Shown piece by piece: positions 44,896 to 53,492 of a stretch of DNA of 64,000 nt. The notes under the pieces were generated by a model, which saw only the letters and a list, made by a program, of their open reading frames with translations, was not told where the DNA came from and did not search any database. The stretch is from Luteolibacter sp. LG18 (lineage in GTDB: Bacteria; Verrucomicrobiota; Verrucomicrobiia; Verrucomicrobiales; Akkermansiaceae): the NCBI RefSeq assembly GCF_036322585.1, contig NZ_AP024600.1:2852001-2916000 (forward strand). Direction: 5' to 3'. Within the stretch, counting starts at the first letter, position 1, and each line of letters opens with the position of its first letter. The translations under genes were made by a program, and so were the position numbers.

Positions 44896-47800
44896 ATGGT
44901 CATTGCATCGCCTACCTGGTTCAACATCAGCGGTATCCGCTGTTTGATATTGTGGTTTTCCCTCCTTTTATGTGACTTGCAGGCCCAGACAGGCGGTCTG
45001 AATGCGCCACAAGCGGTAGGGGCTTATTTCAACGGGACCTTTCCCACCACCTCCCCCGGCTCGGCCACGGGATGGACGACGGCGAACGCCTTCCCCAACC
45101 TCACTTTCGTCGATCCGCTGTGGATGACGGAGATTCCCGGCACCAGCAACTTCCTGCTGGTGGGCAAGGACGGCCGCCTCTGGCGCTTCGCGAACAATCC
45201 CGCCGTGACCCAGGCCCAGGTGGTGCTGGCGCTCGATTGGTCGACGAAGACCCAGACCTCGGAGGACCAGGGATTCTACAGCCTGGCCTTCCATCCCCAG
45301 TTCGGCCAGGCCGGGTCGCCGAACGCGAACTACGCCTACGTCTGCTACAACCACAAGCCGGCCCTCACCGGCGCGGACCTCGACCATTCCTACTGGCGCG
45401 TCTCCCGCTTCACCTGGCTGCCCGCCAGCGGCACCTTCGATGCGAACAGCGAGTATGTGCTCATCAACCAGTTCGACCCGGACCGCTGGCACAATGGCGG
45501 CGCGATGTTCTTCGATGGCGCGGGCTTCCTCAACATCACCTGCGGCGACGGCGGCGACAGCATCGGCCTGTCCCAGGCGCTGGCGAACACCCAGAAGATC
45601 GACGGCGGCTTTTTCAGCGGCGTCTTCCGCATTGACGTGAACAACGACCCGGCGAAATCCCACGCCATCCGCCGCCAGCCGACCAACCACGCCTACAAGC
45701 CGGCTGCATGGCCAAACAGCTCGACCCAGGGCTACGGCATCCCGAATGACAACCCGTGGCTCGATCCCGCGGGCAGCGTGCTGGAGGAATACAACTCCAT
45801 CGGCCTGCGCAGCCCGCATGCCGCCCACTACGATGCCGCCACCGGCGATGTCTGGATCGGTGACGTGGGCGAGGGCAACCGGGAGGAGATCACCGTGCTG
45901 CCGAAGGCCGGCAACGCGCAGTGGGGCTTCAAGGAAGGCACCGCCACCGGCCCGGGCACCAAACCGGCCAACGTCATCGGCATCGAGGTCGCGCCGTTCT
46001 ACGATTACGGTCGTACCATCGGCTCGTGCGTGATCGGCGGCATGCGCTACCGCGGCACGAAGTGGAACTCCTTCCTCGGCGGCAAGGTGCTCTTCGGCGA
46101 CCACGTCCGCGGCATGATCTGGAGCGCCACGCCGGGCGTGGGCGGAGCCGCTCCGGTGATCGAGCAGATCATCACCGGCTTCCACACCGGCACCAAGGCG
46201 GGGCTCGCCAACTTCTGCACTGACAGCACCGGCGAGATCTACCTGATGGACATCAACGGCACCAACCAGACCGGCGGCGTGATCCGCAAGCTGGTGGTGC
46301 AGGGGGCCTCCGTGGAGCCGCCCGCGCTGCTGTCGCAGACCGGCGTGTTCACGAACCTGTCCACGCTCGCCACCGCGCCCGGGTTCGTGCCCTTCGACGT
46401 GAACACCCCGCTGTGGTCGGATGGCGCGCACAAGCAGCGCTGGATCATGCTGCCGAACGATGGTTCCCACGACACCGCCGCGGAGAAGATCACCTTCAGC
46501 GAGAAGGGAAACTGGGTGTTTCCGGCGGGTACCGTGTTGATGAAGCACTTCGAGATCCCGCTCGATGAACGGAACCCGTCCGTGACCCGGCGTCTGGAGA
46601 CCCGCTTCATCGTCTGCATCGCCGGTGGCGGGAAATACGGCCTGACCTACCGCTGGAACGCCGCGGGGACCGATGCCCAGCTCCTCACCACCGGCGATTC
46701 GCTGGACTACGATGTGACCCTGCTCGATGGCACCACCGTGCAGCGCCACTGGGACTTCCCCTCGCGGTCGGACTGTCTGCTGTGCCACAACACCGCTGCC
46801 GGTCAGGCACTCGGTTTCCGCACCCACCAGCTCAACCGCGACTACACCTACCCCGCCACCGGTCGCACCGCGAACCAGCTCACGACCTTCAACGCGCTGG
46901 CGATGTTCGACCGCACCCTCACAGTGGACGAGTTGAAGAATTTCCTGAGTTCGCGGGCGATCGAGGATGAAACCGCGCCCATCGAGCACCGCGTCCGCTC
47001 GTATCTCGATGCGAACTGCTCGCACTGCCACCAGCCCGGCGGGCTGGTCGATTACTTCGACGCCCGCCTGGTGACCCCGCTGAACACCCAGGGGCTGATG
47101 GACGCCGTCATCCAGGGGCATTTCACCGAACTGGGATCGAACGGCCGCTACCTGAAACCCGGTGATCCCGGCCTCTCCGCCGTGCATCTCCGCATGTCCC
47201 ACGTCGGCGATGGCACCGCGATGCCGCCGCTGGCGAAGAACGTGGTGGACCAGACGGCGGTCGAACTGGTGGAGGACTACCTCGCGGGCACCACCGTCGC
47301 TGAGTTCCAGAACCAGGTCCTGCGCCAGGCCCGCTACCTGCGCCTCACTTCGACCGCCGAGGTCAATGGCAACGCGTGGACGTCCGTGGGCGAGCTTTCC
47401 ATCCTCGATGACAAGGGTGTGGCCATGCCCACCAACCAGCTCTCGGTGGCCGCCGTCGACAGCGAGGAGACGGTGGATGAAACCGCCCCGGCCACCCGTG
47501 CCATCGATGGCGACGTCAACACGTTCTGGCACACCGGCTACGGCACCGGCGGGATCGCCGCGCTGCCCCACTACATCACCATCGACATGGGGCTGGTCCG
47601 TCCGCTCGGCGGCTTCGTTTACGTGCCGCGTCAGGGCAACCAGAACGGCCGGATCAAGGACTACCAGGTCCACACCAGCACCGACGGGGTGAACTGGACG
47701 CTTCTTACCTCCGGCACCTGGCCGAACTCGACGGCGACCTTCCGCTACGATGCGCTCGCCGGAGCCCGCGCCGCCCGCTGTGGCGTCGCCGGTCCCACCG

Positions 47801-49470
47801 GCTTCGTGACCGGGGCCTTCGAAACGACGATCACCTTCGACATGGACGTCACCGATTTCACCACCGCGGACGTGCAGGTCACCGGCGGCTCGTTGCTCGC
47901 CCTGCGCGGCAAGGGCCACTACTACGTCGCCACGATTTCGCCGACCTCTCCCGTGGTCTCCGTGTCCGTGCCGCAGAACGCGGTGAGCCCGAAGGGGCTC
48001 GGCAGCACGGCCTCAGCCACGCTCCAGGTGTCGTTCCACGACATCCAGCCGCCATTGCCAAGCTTCACCAATGTCCCGGCCAGCGTGAACGGACCGTTCC
48101 AGATCGGTCTGACCTTCAATGAAGCGGTGACCGGGCTCACCGCCGCGGATTTCCTGATCACGAATGGCACGCTCGATGGCATCACCCCGAGCGGGATCAA
48201 CTGGCTACTCTCCATCACTCCGGGATCGATCGGGTCGGTGGGCATCGAGCTGCGTTCCGGTGCGGTGGTGGACGCCGCGGCGAATGTGATGGGCACGGGG
48301 ATCGCCACCTCCGTTTCCTACGCGCCCTACATCCTCGCCCGCGAGGCGGAGGCCGGCACGCTCTCCGGCGGCTTCGTGCAGGTCGCGGATGCCACCACCA
48401 GCGGCGGGGCCTACATCTGGGTCCCGCAGGACAGCCGCGCCGGAGTGCTGACGCTGAACACGGCGATGAAGGCGGAGTACACCTTCGTCGTGCCGCGCGC
48501 CGGCCAATACCGCGTGCGTGGTCTCGCCCGCTCCGATGACCAGAGCAGCGATTCGTTCTACATCGGCTTCGATGGCGCGACGCCGTCCGATTGGCACACC
48601 AACCAGACCGCAGGGCAGGTGGGGGCGCTCCAATTCTACTGGGACGTCGCCAACAGCTCGCGCCAGCCGCTCACCAATCCCACGCTCTTCACCCTCACCG
48701 CGGGCAGCCACATCCTCCAGATTTACGGCCGGGATGATGGCACGCGCCTCGACCGCCTCGAACTCCAGCCCGTGCGCCCGCTGCCCACCTGGTCCGGACC
48801 CGCGGTGGCTTCGGGCGGGGTATTCAATGTCAACCTGACCTTCACCGAATCGGTGACCGGCCTCACCGCCTCGGACATCACCATCTCCGGCGGCACCGTC
48901 CAGTCGGTGACCGGCAGCGGGGCCACCTACATCGTCGCGGTCAATCCCACCAGCTCCCTGGTGACGCTCGGCCTGCCAGCGGACACCGTGGCCAGCGCTA
49001 CCGGCAGTGGCAATGACGCCGCGGACAGCTTCAACGTGCTTTACCGCACGGCCTTCGAACAGTGGGCCTTCAGCGGCAATGTCGACGGTTCGCCCGCCGG
49101 TCGCCTCGGCGACGAGGATCAGGACGGCGTGCCGAAGCTCATGGAATTCGGCTTCAACCTTAATCCGGCGAAGTCCGACCGCACGGGCTACGATCCGGTG
49201 AACTCGCCCGTTTCCGGCCTGCCGCGCATGATCGTGAACCCGGAATCGGGCGGGAAGCGACTATGGTTGCAGTACCTGCGTCGGAAGAACGTGCCGGGGC
49301 TGACCTACGAACCGCAGTTCGGTTCGTCCCTGAGCGACTTCACCGCCGCGGGCGGCACGCCGACCGTCGAGAGCCTCGATGCCGATTGGGAGCGCGTCAG
49401 CATTCCGGACACCGCTCCCGCCGGCTCCGCCAGCCGCTTCGGCCGCGTGAAAATCACGCTCAGCCCGTGA
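44896..49470 (+). CDS. Secreted sugar-dehydrogenase-like propeller/cytochrome c fusion with binding domains
   Basis: 1,524 aa. Signal peptide ('CLILWFSLLLCDLQAQ'). Propeller of the glucose/sorbosone dehydrogenase type (~residues 40-470; 'GFYSLAFHPQF', 'GFLNITCGDGGD', 'IGLRSPHAAHYDAATGDVWIGDVG'), then a cytochrome-like region with CLLCH (~627) and CSHCH (~708) and 'AMPPLAKNVVDQTA'. An F5/8-type-C-like domain follows ('RYLRLTSTAEVNGNAWTSVGEL'). Two Ig-like domains flank a CBM35-like module ('YILAREAEAGTLSGGF'). The C-terminus carries 'DEDQDGVPKLMEFGFNLNP'. It lacks the N-terminal CBM of its paralogue at 31134 and has its binding domains after the cytochrome instead. Confidence 0.8.
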   Translation: MVIASPTWFNISGIRCLILWFSLLLCDLQAQTGGLNAPQAVGAYFNGTFPTTSPGSATGWTTANAFPNLTFVDPLWMTEIPGTSNFLLVGKDGRLWRFANNPAVTQAQVVLALDWSTKTQTSEDQGFYSLAFHPQFGQAGSPNANYAYVCYNHKPALTGADLDHSYWRVSRFTWLPASGTFDANSEYVLINQFDPDRWHNGGAMFFDGAGFLNITCGDGGDSIGLSQALANTQKIDGGFFSGVFRIDVNNDPAKSHAIRRQPTNHAYKPAAWPNSSTQGYGIPNDNPWLDPAGSVLEEYNSIGLRSPHAAHYDAATGDVWIGDVGEGNREEITVLPKAGNAQWGFKEGTATGPGTKPANVIGIEVAPFYDYGRTIGSCVIGGMRYRGTKWNSFLGGKVLFGDHVRGMIWSATPGVGGAAPVIEQIITGFHTGTKAGLANFCTDSTGEIYLMDINGTNQTGGVIRKLVVQGASVEPPALLSQTGVFTNLSTLATAPGFVPFDVNTPLWSDGAHKQRWIMLPNDGSHDTAAEKITFSEKGNWVFPAGTVLMKHFEIPLDERNPSVTRRLETRFIVCIAGGGKYGLTYRWNAAGTDAQLLTTGDSLDYDVTLLDGTTVQRHWDFPSRSDCLLCHNTAAGQALGFRTHQLNRDYTYPATGRTANQLTTFNALAMFDRTLTVDELKNFLSSRAIEDETAPIEHRVRSYLDANCSHCHQPGGLVDYFDARLVTPLNTQGLMDAVIQGHFTELGSNGRYLKPGDPGLSAVHLRMSHVGDGTAMPPLAKNVVDQTAVELVEDYLAGTTVAEFQNQVLRQARYLRLTSTAEVNGNAWTSVGELSILDDKGVAMPTNQLSVAAVDSEETVDETAPATRAIDGDVNTFWHTGYGTGGIAALPHYITIDMGLVRPLGGFVYVPRQGNQNGRIKDYQVHTSTDGVNWTLLTSGTWPNSTATFRYDALAGARAARCGVAGPTGFVTGAFETTITFDMDVTDFTTADVQVTGGSLLALRGKGHYYVATISPTSPVVSVSVPQNAVSPKGLGSTASATLQVSFHDIQPPLPSFTNVPASVNGPFQIGLTFNEAVTGLTAADFLITNGTLDGITPSGINWLLSITPGSIGSVGIELRSGAVVDAAANVMGTGIATSVSYAPYILAREAEAGTLSGGFVQVADATTSGGAYIWVPQDSRAGVLTLNTAMKAEYTFVVPRAGQYRVRGLARSDDQSSDSFYIGFDGATPSDWHTNQTAGQVGALQFYWDVANSSRQPLTNPTLFTLTAGSHILQIYGRDDGTRLDRLELQPVRPLPTWSGPAVASGGVFNVNLTFTESVTGLTASDITISGGTVQSVTGSGATYIVAVNPTSSLVTLGLPADTVASATGSGNDAADSFNVLYRTAFEQWAFSGNVDGSPAGRLGDEDQDGVPKLMEFGFNLNPAKSDRTGYDPVNSPVSGLPRMIVNPESGGKRLWLQYLRRKNVPGLTYEPQFGSSLSDFTAAGGTPTVESLDADWERVSIPDTAPAGSASRFGRVKITLSP

Positions 49471-49564
49471 AGTAGCGCGAGGCTCCCGCCTTGCGTGCTG
49501 GGGAAATTCGCGCAGTCCTTCACACCTCCAGTCCATCCATGAGTGACCGGTGATTCGAAAGAGG

Positions 49565-49592
49565 GAGGAAGAGTCGCATCCGGCTCTTCCTC
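49565..49592. terminator. Bidirectional hairpin terminator
   Basis: A perfect 9-bp stem GAGGAAGAG/CTCTTCCTC with a 10-nt loop lies between the convergent dehydrogenase-cytochrome gene and proA. It is followed by an imperfect direct repeat 'tgatcact...tgatcact'. A run of T is weak on either strand. Confidence 0.55.
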
Positions 49593-49663
49593 TTCTCTGA
49601 TCACTATTCACTGATGACTGATCACTCCAAAATGGCCTGACTTCGTGGAGGAGTCGGTAACCT

Positions 49664-50920
49664 TCACCGCGTCTGCCCCTCGCCGCGGATGCGGTACTGG
49701 TAGCTCGTCAGCTCGCGCAGGCCCATCGGGCCGCGGGCGTGGAGCTTGTCGGTGGAGATGCCGATTTCCGCGCCGAACCCGAACTCGCCGCCATCCGCGA
49801 AGCGCGTGGAGACGTTGTGGAAGACGCAGGCGGAATCCACCTCGCTCAGGAAACGTTCCGCCGTGGCGTGGTCCGCGGTCACGATGCAGTCGCTGTGATG
49901 CGAACCGTATTCGTTGATGTGGGCCACGGCTTCTTGGAGAGAGGCCACTACTTTGATCGAGAGGATCAGGTCGAGATACTCGGTGCTCCAGTCCTCCTGG
50001 GTTGCGTGGATCACGTCGATGATCGCCGCGGTGCGGGCATCGCCGCGCAGCTCCACGCCCTTGGCGCGGAGGGCCTCGGCGACTTTCGGCAGGAAGGTGG
50101 GCGCGACGGCTTCGTGGACCAGCAGGGTCTCCAGCGCGTTGCACACGCCGGGCTTGTGGGTCTTGCCGTTCACCGTGAGGTCCACCGCCATGTCGAAGTC
50201 CGCGGCGGGATCCACGTAGAGGTGGCAGATGCCGTCGTAGTGCTTGATCACCGGCATGCGTGCCAGCGAGACCACCGTTTCGATCAGGCCCTTTCCTCCG
50301 CGGGGGATGATCAGGTCCAGCCACTTGTCCATCCCGGCAAGGATGCCGACGCTCTCGCGGTCGGTGAAGGGAATGAGCTGGATCGCGTGCTCGGGCAGGC
50401 CCGCGTGTTCGCCACCGGCCTGGAGCGCGTTGGCGATCGCCTGGTTCGAGTGGATCGCCTCGCTTCCACCGCGGAGGATGGTCGCGTTGCCGGTCTTGAA
50501 GCACAGCACCGCCGCGTCCGCGGTCACGTTCGGGCGGCTTTCGTAAATGATGCCGATGGTGCCGATGGGCACGCGGATCTGCTCGATGCGGATGCCGTTC
50601 GGGCGGCTCCAGGAATCGAGCACCTGGCCGACCGGATCGGGCAGGGAGGCCACCTGATCGATGCCCGCGGCCATCGCCTCGATGCGCGCGTCATCGAGCT
50701 TCAGACGGTCGAGCATGGCCTTGGACAGGCCCTTGGCCTCACCGGCCTCCAGATCGAGGGCGTTCGCCGCGATCAACTGCGGCGCGCGCAGGCGCAGCTC
50801 CCCGGCCATCGCGTGGAGGATGCGGTTCTTCGCTTCCGATGGCAGTTGGGACAAGCGGTGCGCGGCGGCACGGGCTTGCTGGCCCATCTGGTGGATCGTC
50901 TGGCGGAGCGCTTCGGACAT
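49664..50920 (-). CDS. proA: Gamma-glutamyl phosphate reductase
   Basis: 418 aa, normal length. It reduces gamma-glutamyl phosphate to glutamate semialdehyde with NADPH, the second step of proline synthesis. Motifs: 'PIGTIGIIYESRPNVTADAAVLCFKTGNATILRGG' region, 'DLIIPRGGKGLI' and the catalytic Cys in 'KPGVCNALETLLVH', then 'FGFGAEIGISTDKLHARGPMG'. It is the last gene of a minus-strand run, 62 bp after proB. Confidence 0.97.
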   Translation of the reverse strand: MSEALRQTIHQMGQQARAAAHRLSQLPSEAKNRILHAMAGELRLRAPQLIAANALDLEAGEAKGLSKAMLDRLKLDDARIEAMAAGIDQVASLPDPVGQVLDSWSRPNGIRIEQIRVPIGTIGIIYESRPNVTADAAVLCFKTGNATILRGGSEAIHSNQAIANALQAGGEHAGLPEHAIQLIPFTDRESVGILAGMDKWLDLIIPRGGKGLIETVVSLARMPVIKHYDGICHLYVDPAADFDMAVDLTVNGKTHKPGVCNALETLLVHEAVAPTFLPKVAEALRAKGVELRGDARTAAIIDVIHATQEDWSTEYLDLILSIKVVASLQEAVAHINEYGSHHSDCIVTADHATAERFLSEVDSACVFHNVSTRFADGGEFGFGAEIGISTDKLHARGPMGLRELTSYQYRIRGEGQTR

Positions 50921-50982
50921 GGCGGCAGTAAACGGCGGATTTGGAAAATGCCAACCCCGGATCCGGGGTGGGGGAGGAGGGG

Positions 50983-51777
50983 TCAGAGCTTCGGCGCGAA
51001 GCGGGTGGACAGGCCGGTGCCCGCGAGGATCGCGGCCAAGCGCTCGGGATGACGCCCGTGGGCGATGTGGGTTTCGATGCCGTTTTCCACCGCATGGCGC
51101 ACCGCGGTGAGCTTCGAGGCCATGCCGCCGATCGAGAATTTCCCGCGGTCATCGCGCACGTGGCCCAGCACCTGGTCGATGTCCGCCACCTCCGGCACCA
51201 ACTCGTTGGTCTGGGGATCGAGCAGGCCGTCCACGCTGGTGAGCAGCACCAGGCGCTTCGCTCCGGCCAGCACCGACACGCGGGCGGAAAGCATGTCGTT
51301 GTCGCCGAATTTCAGTTCCTCGACCGCCACCGAGTCGTTCTCGTTGATGATCGGCAGGATGCGCTTCTCGGCCAGTAGGCGGCGCAGCGTGTCGGACACG
51401 TAGGCCGCGCGTTCCGGCGTGGAAAGGTCCCCGGCGGTCAGCAGCACCTGGGCGACGGTGATGTCGAAGTTCGCGAACAGGCTGCCATACACGTGCATCA
51501 ACCGCGCCTGGCCCACGGCCGCGCAGGCCTGGCGGGTGGCCGTGTCGGACGGGTAGGCGTCCAGTCCCAGCGAGGACACGCCGGAGCCGACGGCTCCGGA
51601 GGACACCAGCAGGCAACGGTGGCCGGCATCGATCAATCCGGCGATGCCAGCGACGAAGTGGACGAGCTGCGCGCGGTCGAGTGTGCCATCGGACGATTTC
51701 GTCAGCACGCCGGTGCCGGCCTTGAGAACGGTGAGGTCAGGAAGCAGGGAGGACATGGCAATGGGAGAGGGTGTCAT
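50983..51777 (-). CDS. proB: Glutamate 5-kinase (short form, no PUA domain)
   Basis: 264 aa. Phosphorylates glutamate with ATP, first step of proline synthesis. Amino-acid-kinase motifs: 'VLKAGTGVLT', 'CLLVSSGAVGSG', 'PIINENDSVAVEELKFGDND' and 'GGMASKLTAVRHAVENGIETHIAHG'. The C-terminal PUA domain of many ProB proteins is absent. The start at 51777 overlaps the upstream stop as ATGA, indicating translational coupling; an alternative start is 51756. Confidence 0.95.
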   Translation of the reverse strand: MTPSPIAMSSLLPDLTVLKAGTGVLTKSSDGTLDRAQLVHFVAGIAGLIDAGHRCLLVSSGAVGSGVSSLGLDAYPSDTATRQACAAVGQARLMHVYGSLFANFDITVAQVLLTAGDLSTPERAAYVSDTLRRLLAEKRILPIINENDSVAVEELKFGDNDMLSARVSVLAGAKRLVLLTSVDGLLDPQTNELVPEVADIDQVLGHVRDDRGKFSIGGMASKLTAVRHAVENGIETHIAHGRHPERLAAILAGTGLSTRFAPKL

Positions 51778-53477
51778 TTCGCGTGTTGCAGCGCCTCGCT
51801 CACGGCGGGGAAGATCTGCTTCTTGCGGCTGACCACGCCGGGGGCGTCGAAGAGCGTTTCATCCACCGGGGCGAAGGGCAGCTTCGCGAGGATGTCCGGA
51901 TCCCCGGCGGCGAGGATGATGCTGTGGTGGCGGGAAACGTCCGTCACCGCGAGCACGGCGAGGTTGTAGCCATGCCGGGCCACGAGCTGGCGCAGCGCGG
52001 TTTCCACCTCCTCGCGGCGCGGGCCGAAGCCGTGCAGGCCGCGCTCCTCCACTTGGGAGATGCTGACCTTGTGGCCGTCGTCGGTGAATTCCTTGCGGTC
52101 CGCGTTGAGGATCTCCCCGGCGGTGCCGGTGGCGATCAGCGAACCGACGGCGAAGAACTGCTCGGTGAAGGATTCCGCCTCGATGCCCGCGATCTCCGAA
52201 AGCCACTTCAGCATCTCGCGGTCGAGATCGGTGGTGGTCGGGCCGGTCAGGCAGAGGGTGTCGGAGATGATGCCCGCGCTCAGGCACATCGCCACGCCCG
52301 GCTCGGGGGCGAGACCGCGGTGCACGAACTTGCGGGCCACCAGCGTGGAGGTGGAGCCCACCGGCTCGTTGAGGTAACGGATCGGCTCGCGCGACACCAG
52401 GTCGCCCGCCAGGCGGTGGTGGTCGATGACCTCCACGACCTCCGCTTCCTCCACGCCATTCACGGCCTGGGCGTATTCGTTGTGGTCCACCAGCGCCACG
52501 CGCAGGCGCGGCGGGTCCACGAGGTCGGACTTCGAGATCACGCCCGTCATTGTGCCCTCGCGGGGATCGATCACCGGGAACAGGTCCTGGTCCTCGGAGG
52601 CGAGGCGCTTCCGCAGGCGGGACATGGGTTCCGAGGGAGCCACCGTGATGAACTTGGTTTCCATCACGTGGCGCACCGTGCGGGAGCACCGGACCAGCGT
52701 GGAGCAGCTCGCCGTGTCGTGGTGGCAGGTCAGGACCACCACACCCTTTTCGGCGGCCAGCTTGGTCAGCGAGGCGTCGATCGGGTTGTCACCGGTCACC
52801 AGCAGCGCGCGGGCTCCGGCTTCGATGGCGTAACGCTGGACGATCGGGCGGTCGCCGCAGATCACCAGCATGCGGCCGATCCGGCCATCCTTGGCCGCGC
52901 TTTTGAGACGGGCATTGACCGAGTTCTGCGAGGATGCGCCGACCAGCAGGATGATGTCCTCCTCGTCCTCGCCGGTGATCGGGGCACCCAGCGATTCCGC
53001 GCCGAGCGTGTCCGCGATCTTCAGCAGGGAGGCCCGCACCGTGCGGAAGGCCATCTCTTGGGACTCGTTCGGCAGCAGCAGTTCGAGCAGGTCGATGTAG
53101 CGCAGGATGCCGTGGACATGGCCGGTGGCGTCCGTCACCGGCACGCAGCGCACGCCGCTGGAAAGCATCCGGCGGTAGGCGATGAGGAAGGTGTCGGAAA
53201 GGTCCGCCTGGATCACCTCGCGGCGGCAGATCATCCCGGCCGTGGTGCGCACGTCGGTGACCAGCTCCGGGGCCTCCATGCCGGCTTTCTCCAACACCCA
53301 GGCCGTGCGCTGGGGCACGTCGCCGCAACGCGCGGCAGTCGCGTCCTCCTCGCCGGTGGCACGCAGCAGGGCGGCGTGGCCGATGGCGGAGCAGATCGCG
53401 TCCGTGTCGGGATTCTTGTGGCCGATCACATAGAACGGCAGGCGGGTACGGTCGAACATATCAGCAGCAATGAACAA
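51774..53477 (-). CDS. ppaC: Family II manganese-dependent inorganic pyrophosphatase with CBS/DRTGG insert
   Basis: 567 aa. Hydrolyses pyrophosphate. The DHH domain has 'YVIGHKNPDTDAICSAI', 'LRVALVDHNEYAQAV' and 'VVEVIDHHRLAG'; the C-terminal DHHA2 domain ends with the 'SRKKQIFP' phosphate-binding motif. A ~230-residue insert (~70-300) contains paired CBS motifs ('AYRRMLSSGVRCVPVTD', 'FPVIDPREGTMTGVIS') and a DRTGG-like domain ('DIILLVGASSQNSVN'), which in this family bind adenine nucleotides and adjust activity. Overlaps proB by 4 bp and follows argS by 15 bp. Confidence 0.93.
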   Translation of the reverse strand: MFIAADMFDRTRLPFYVIGHKNPDTDAICSAIGHAALLRATGEEDATAARCGDVPQRTAWVLEKAGMEAPELVTDVRTTAGMICRREVIQADLSDTFLIAYRRMLSSGVRCVPVTDATGHVHGILRYIDLLELLLPNESQEMAFRTVRASLLKIADTLGAESLGAPITGEDEEDIILLVGASSQNSVNARLKSAAKDGRIGRMLVICGDRPIVQRYAIEAGARALLVTGDNPIDASLTKLAAEKGVVVLTCHHDTASCSTLVRCSRTVRHVMETKFITVAPSEPMSRLRKRLASEDQDLFPVIDPREGTMTGVISKSDLVDPPRLRVALVDHNEYAQAVNGVEEAEVVEVIDHHRLAGDLVSREPIRYLNEPVGSTSTLVARKFVHRGLAPEPGVAMCLSAGIISDTLCLTGPTTTDLDREMLKWLSEIAGIEAESFTEQFFAVGSLIATGTAGEILNADRKEFTDDGHKVSISQVEERGLHGFGPRREEVETALRQLVARHGYNLAVLAVTDVSRHHSIILAAGDPDILAKLPFAPVDETLFDAPGVVSRKKQIFPAVSEALQHAK

Positions 53478-53492
53478 ACGAATGGAAACCCC

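Noticed and set aside
44968-47919. 983-codon open frame on the minus strand
   Set aside because: Antisense to the second propeller/cytochrome gene, whose CxxCH motifs and propeller repeats are unambiguous.
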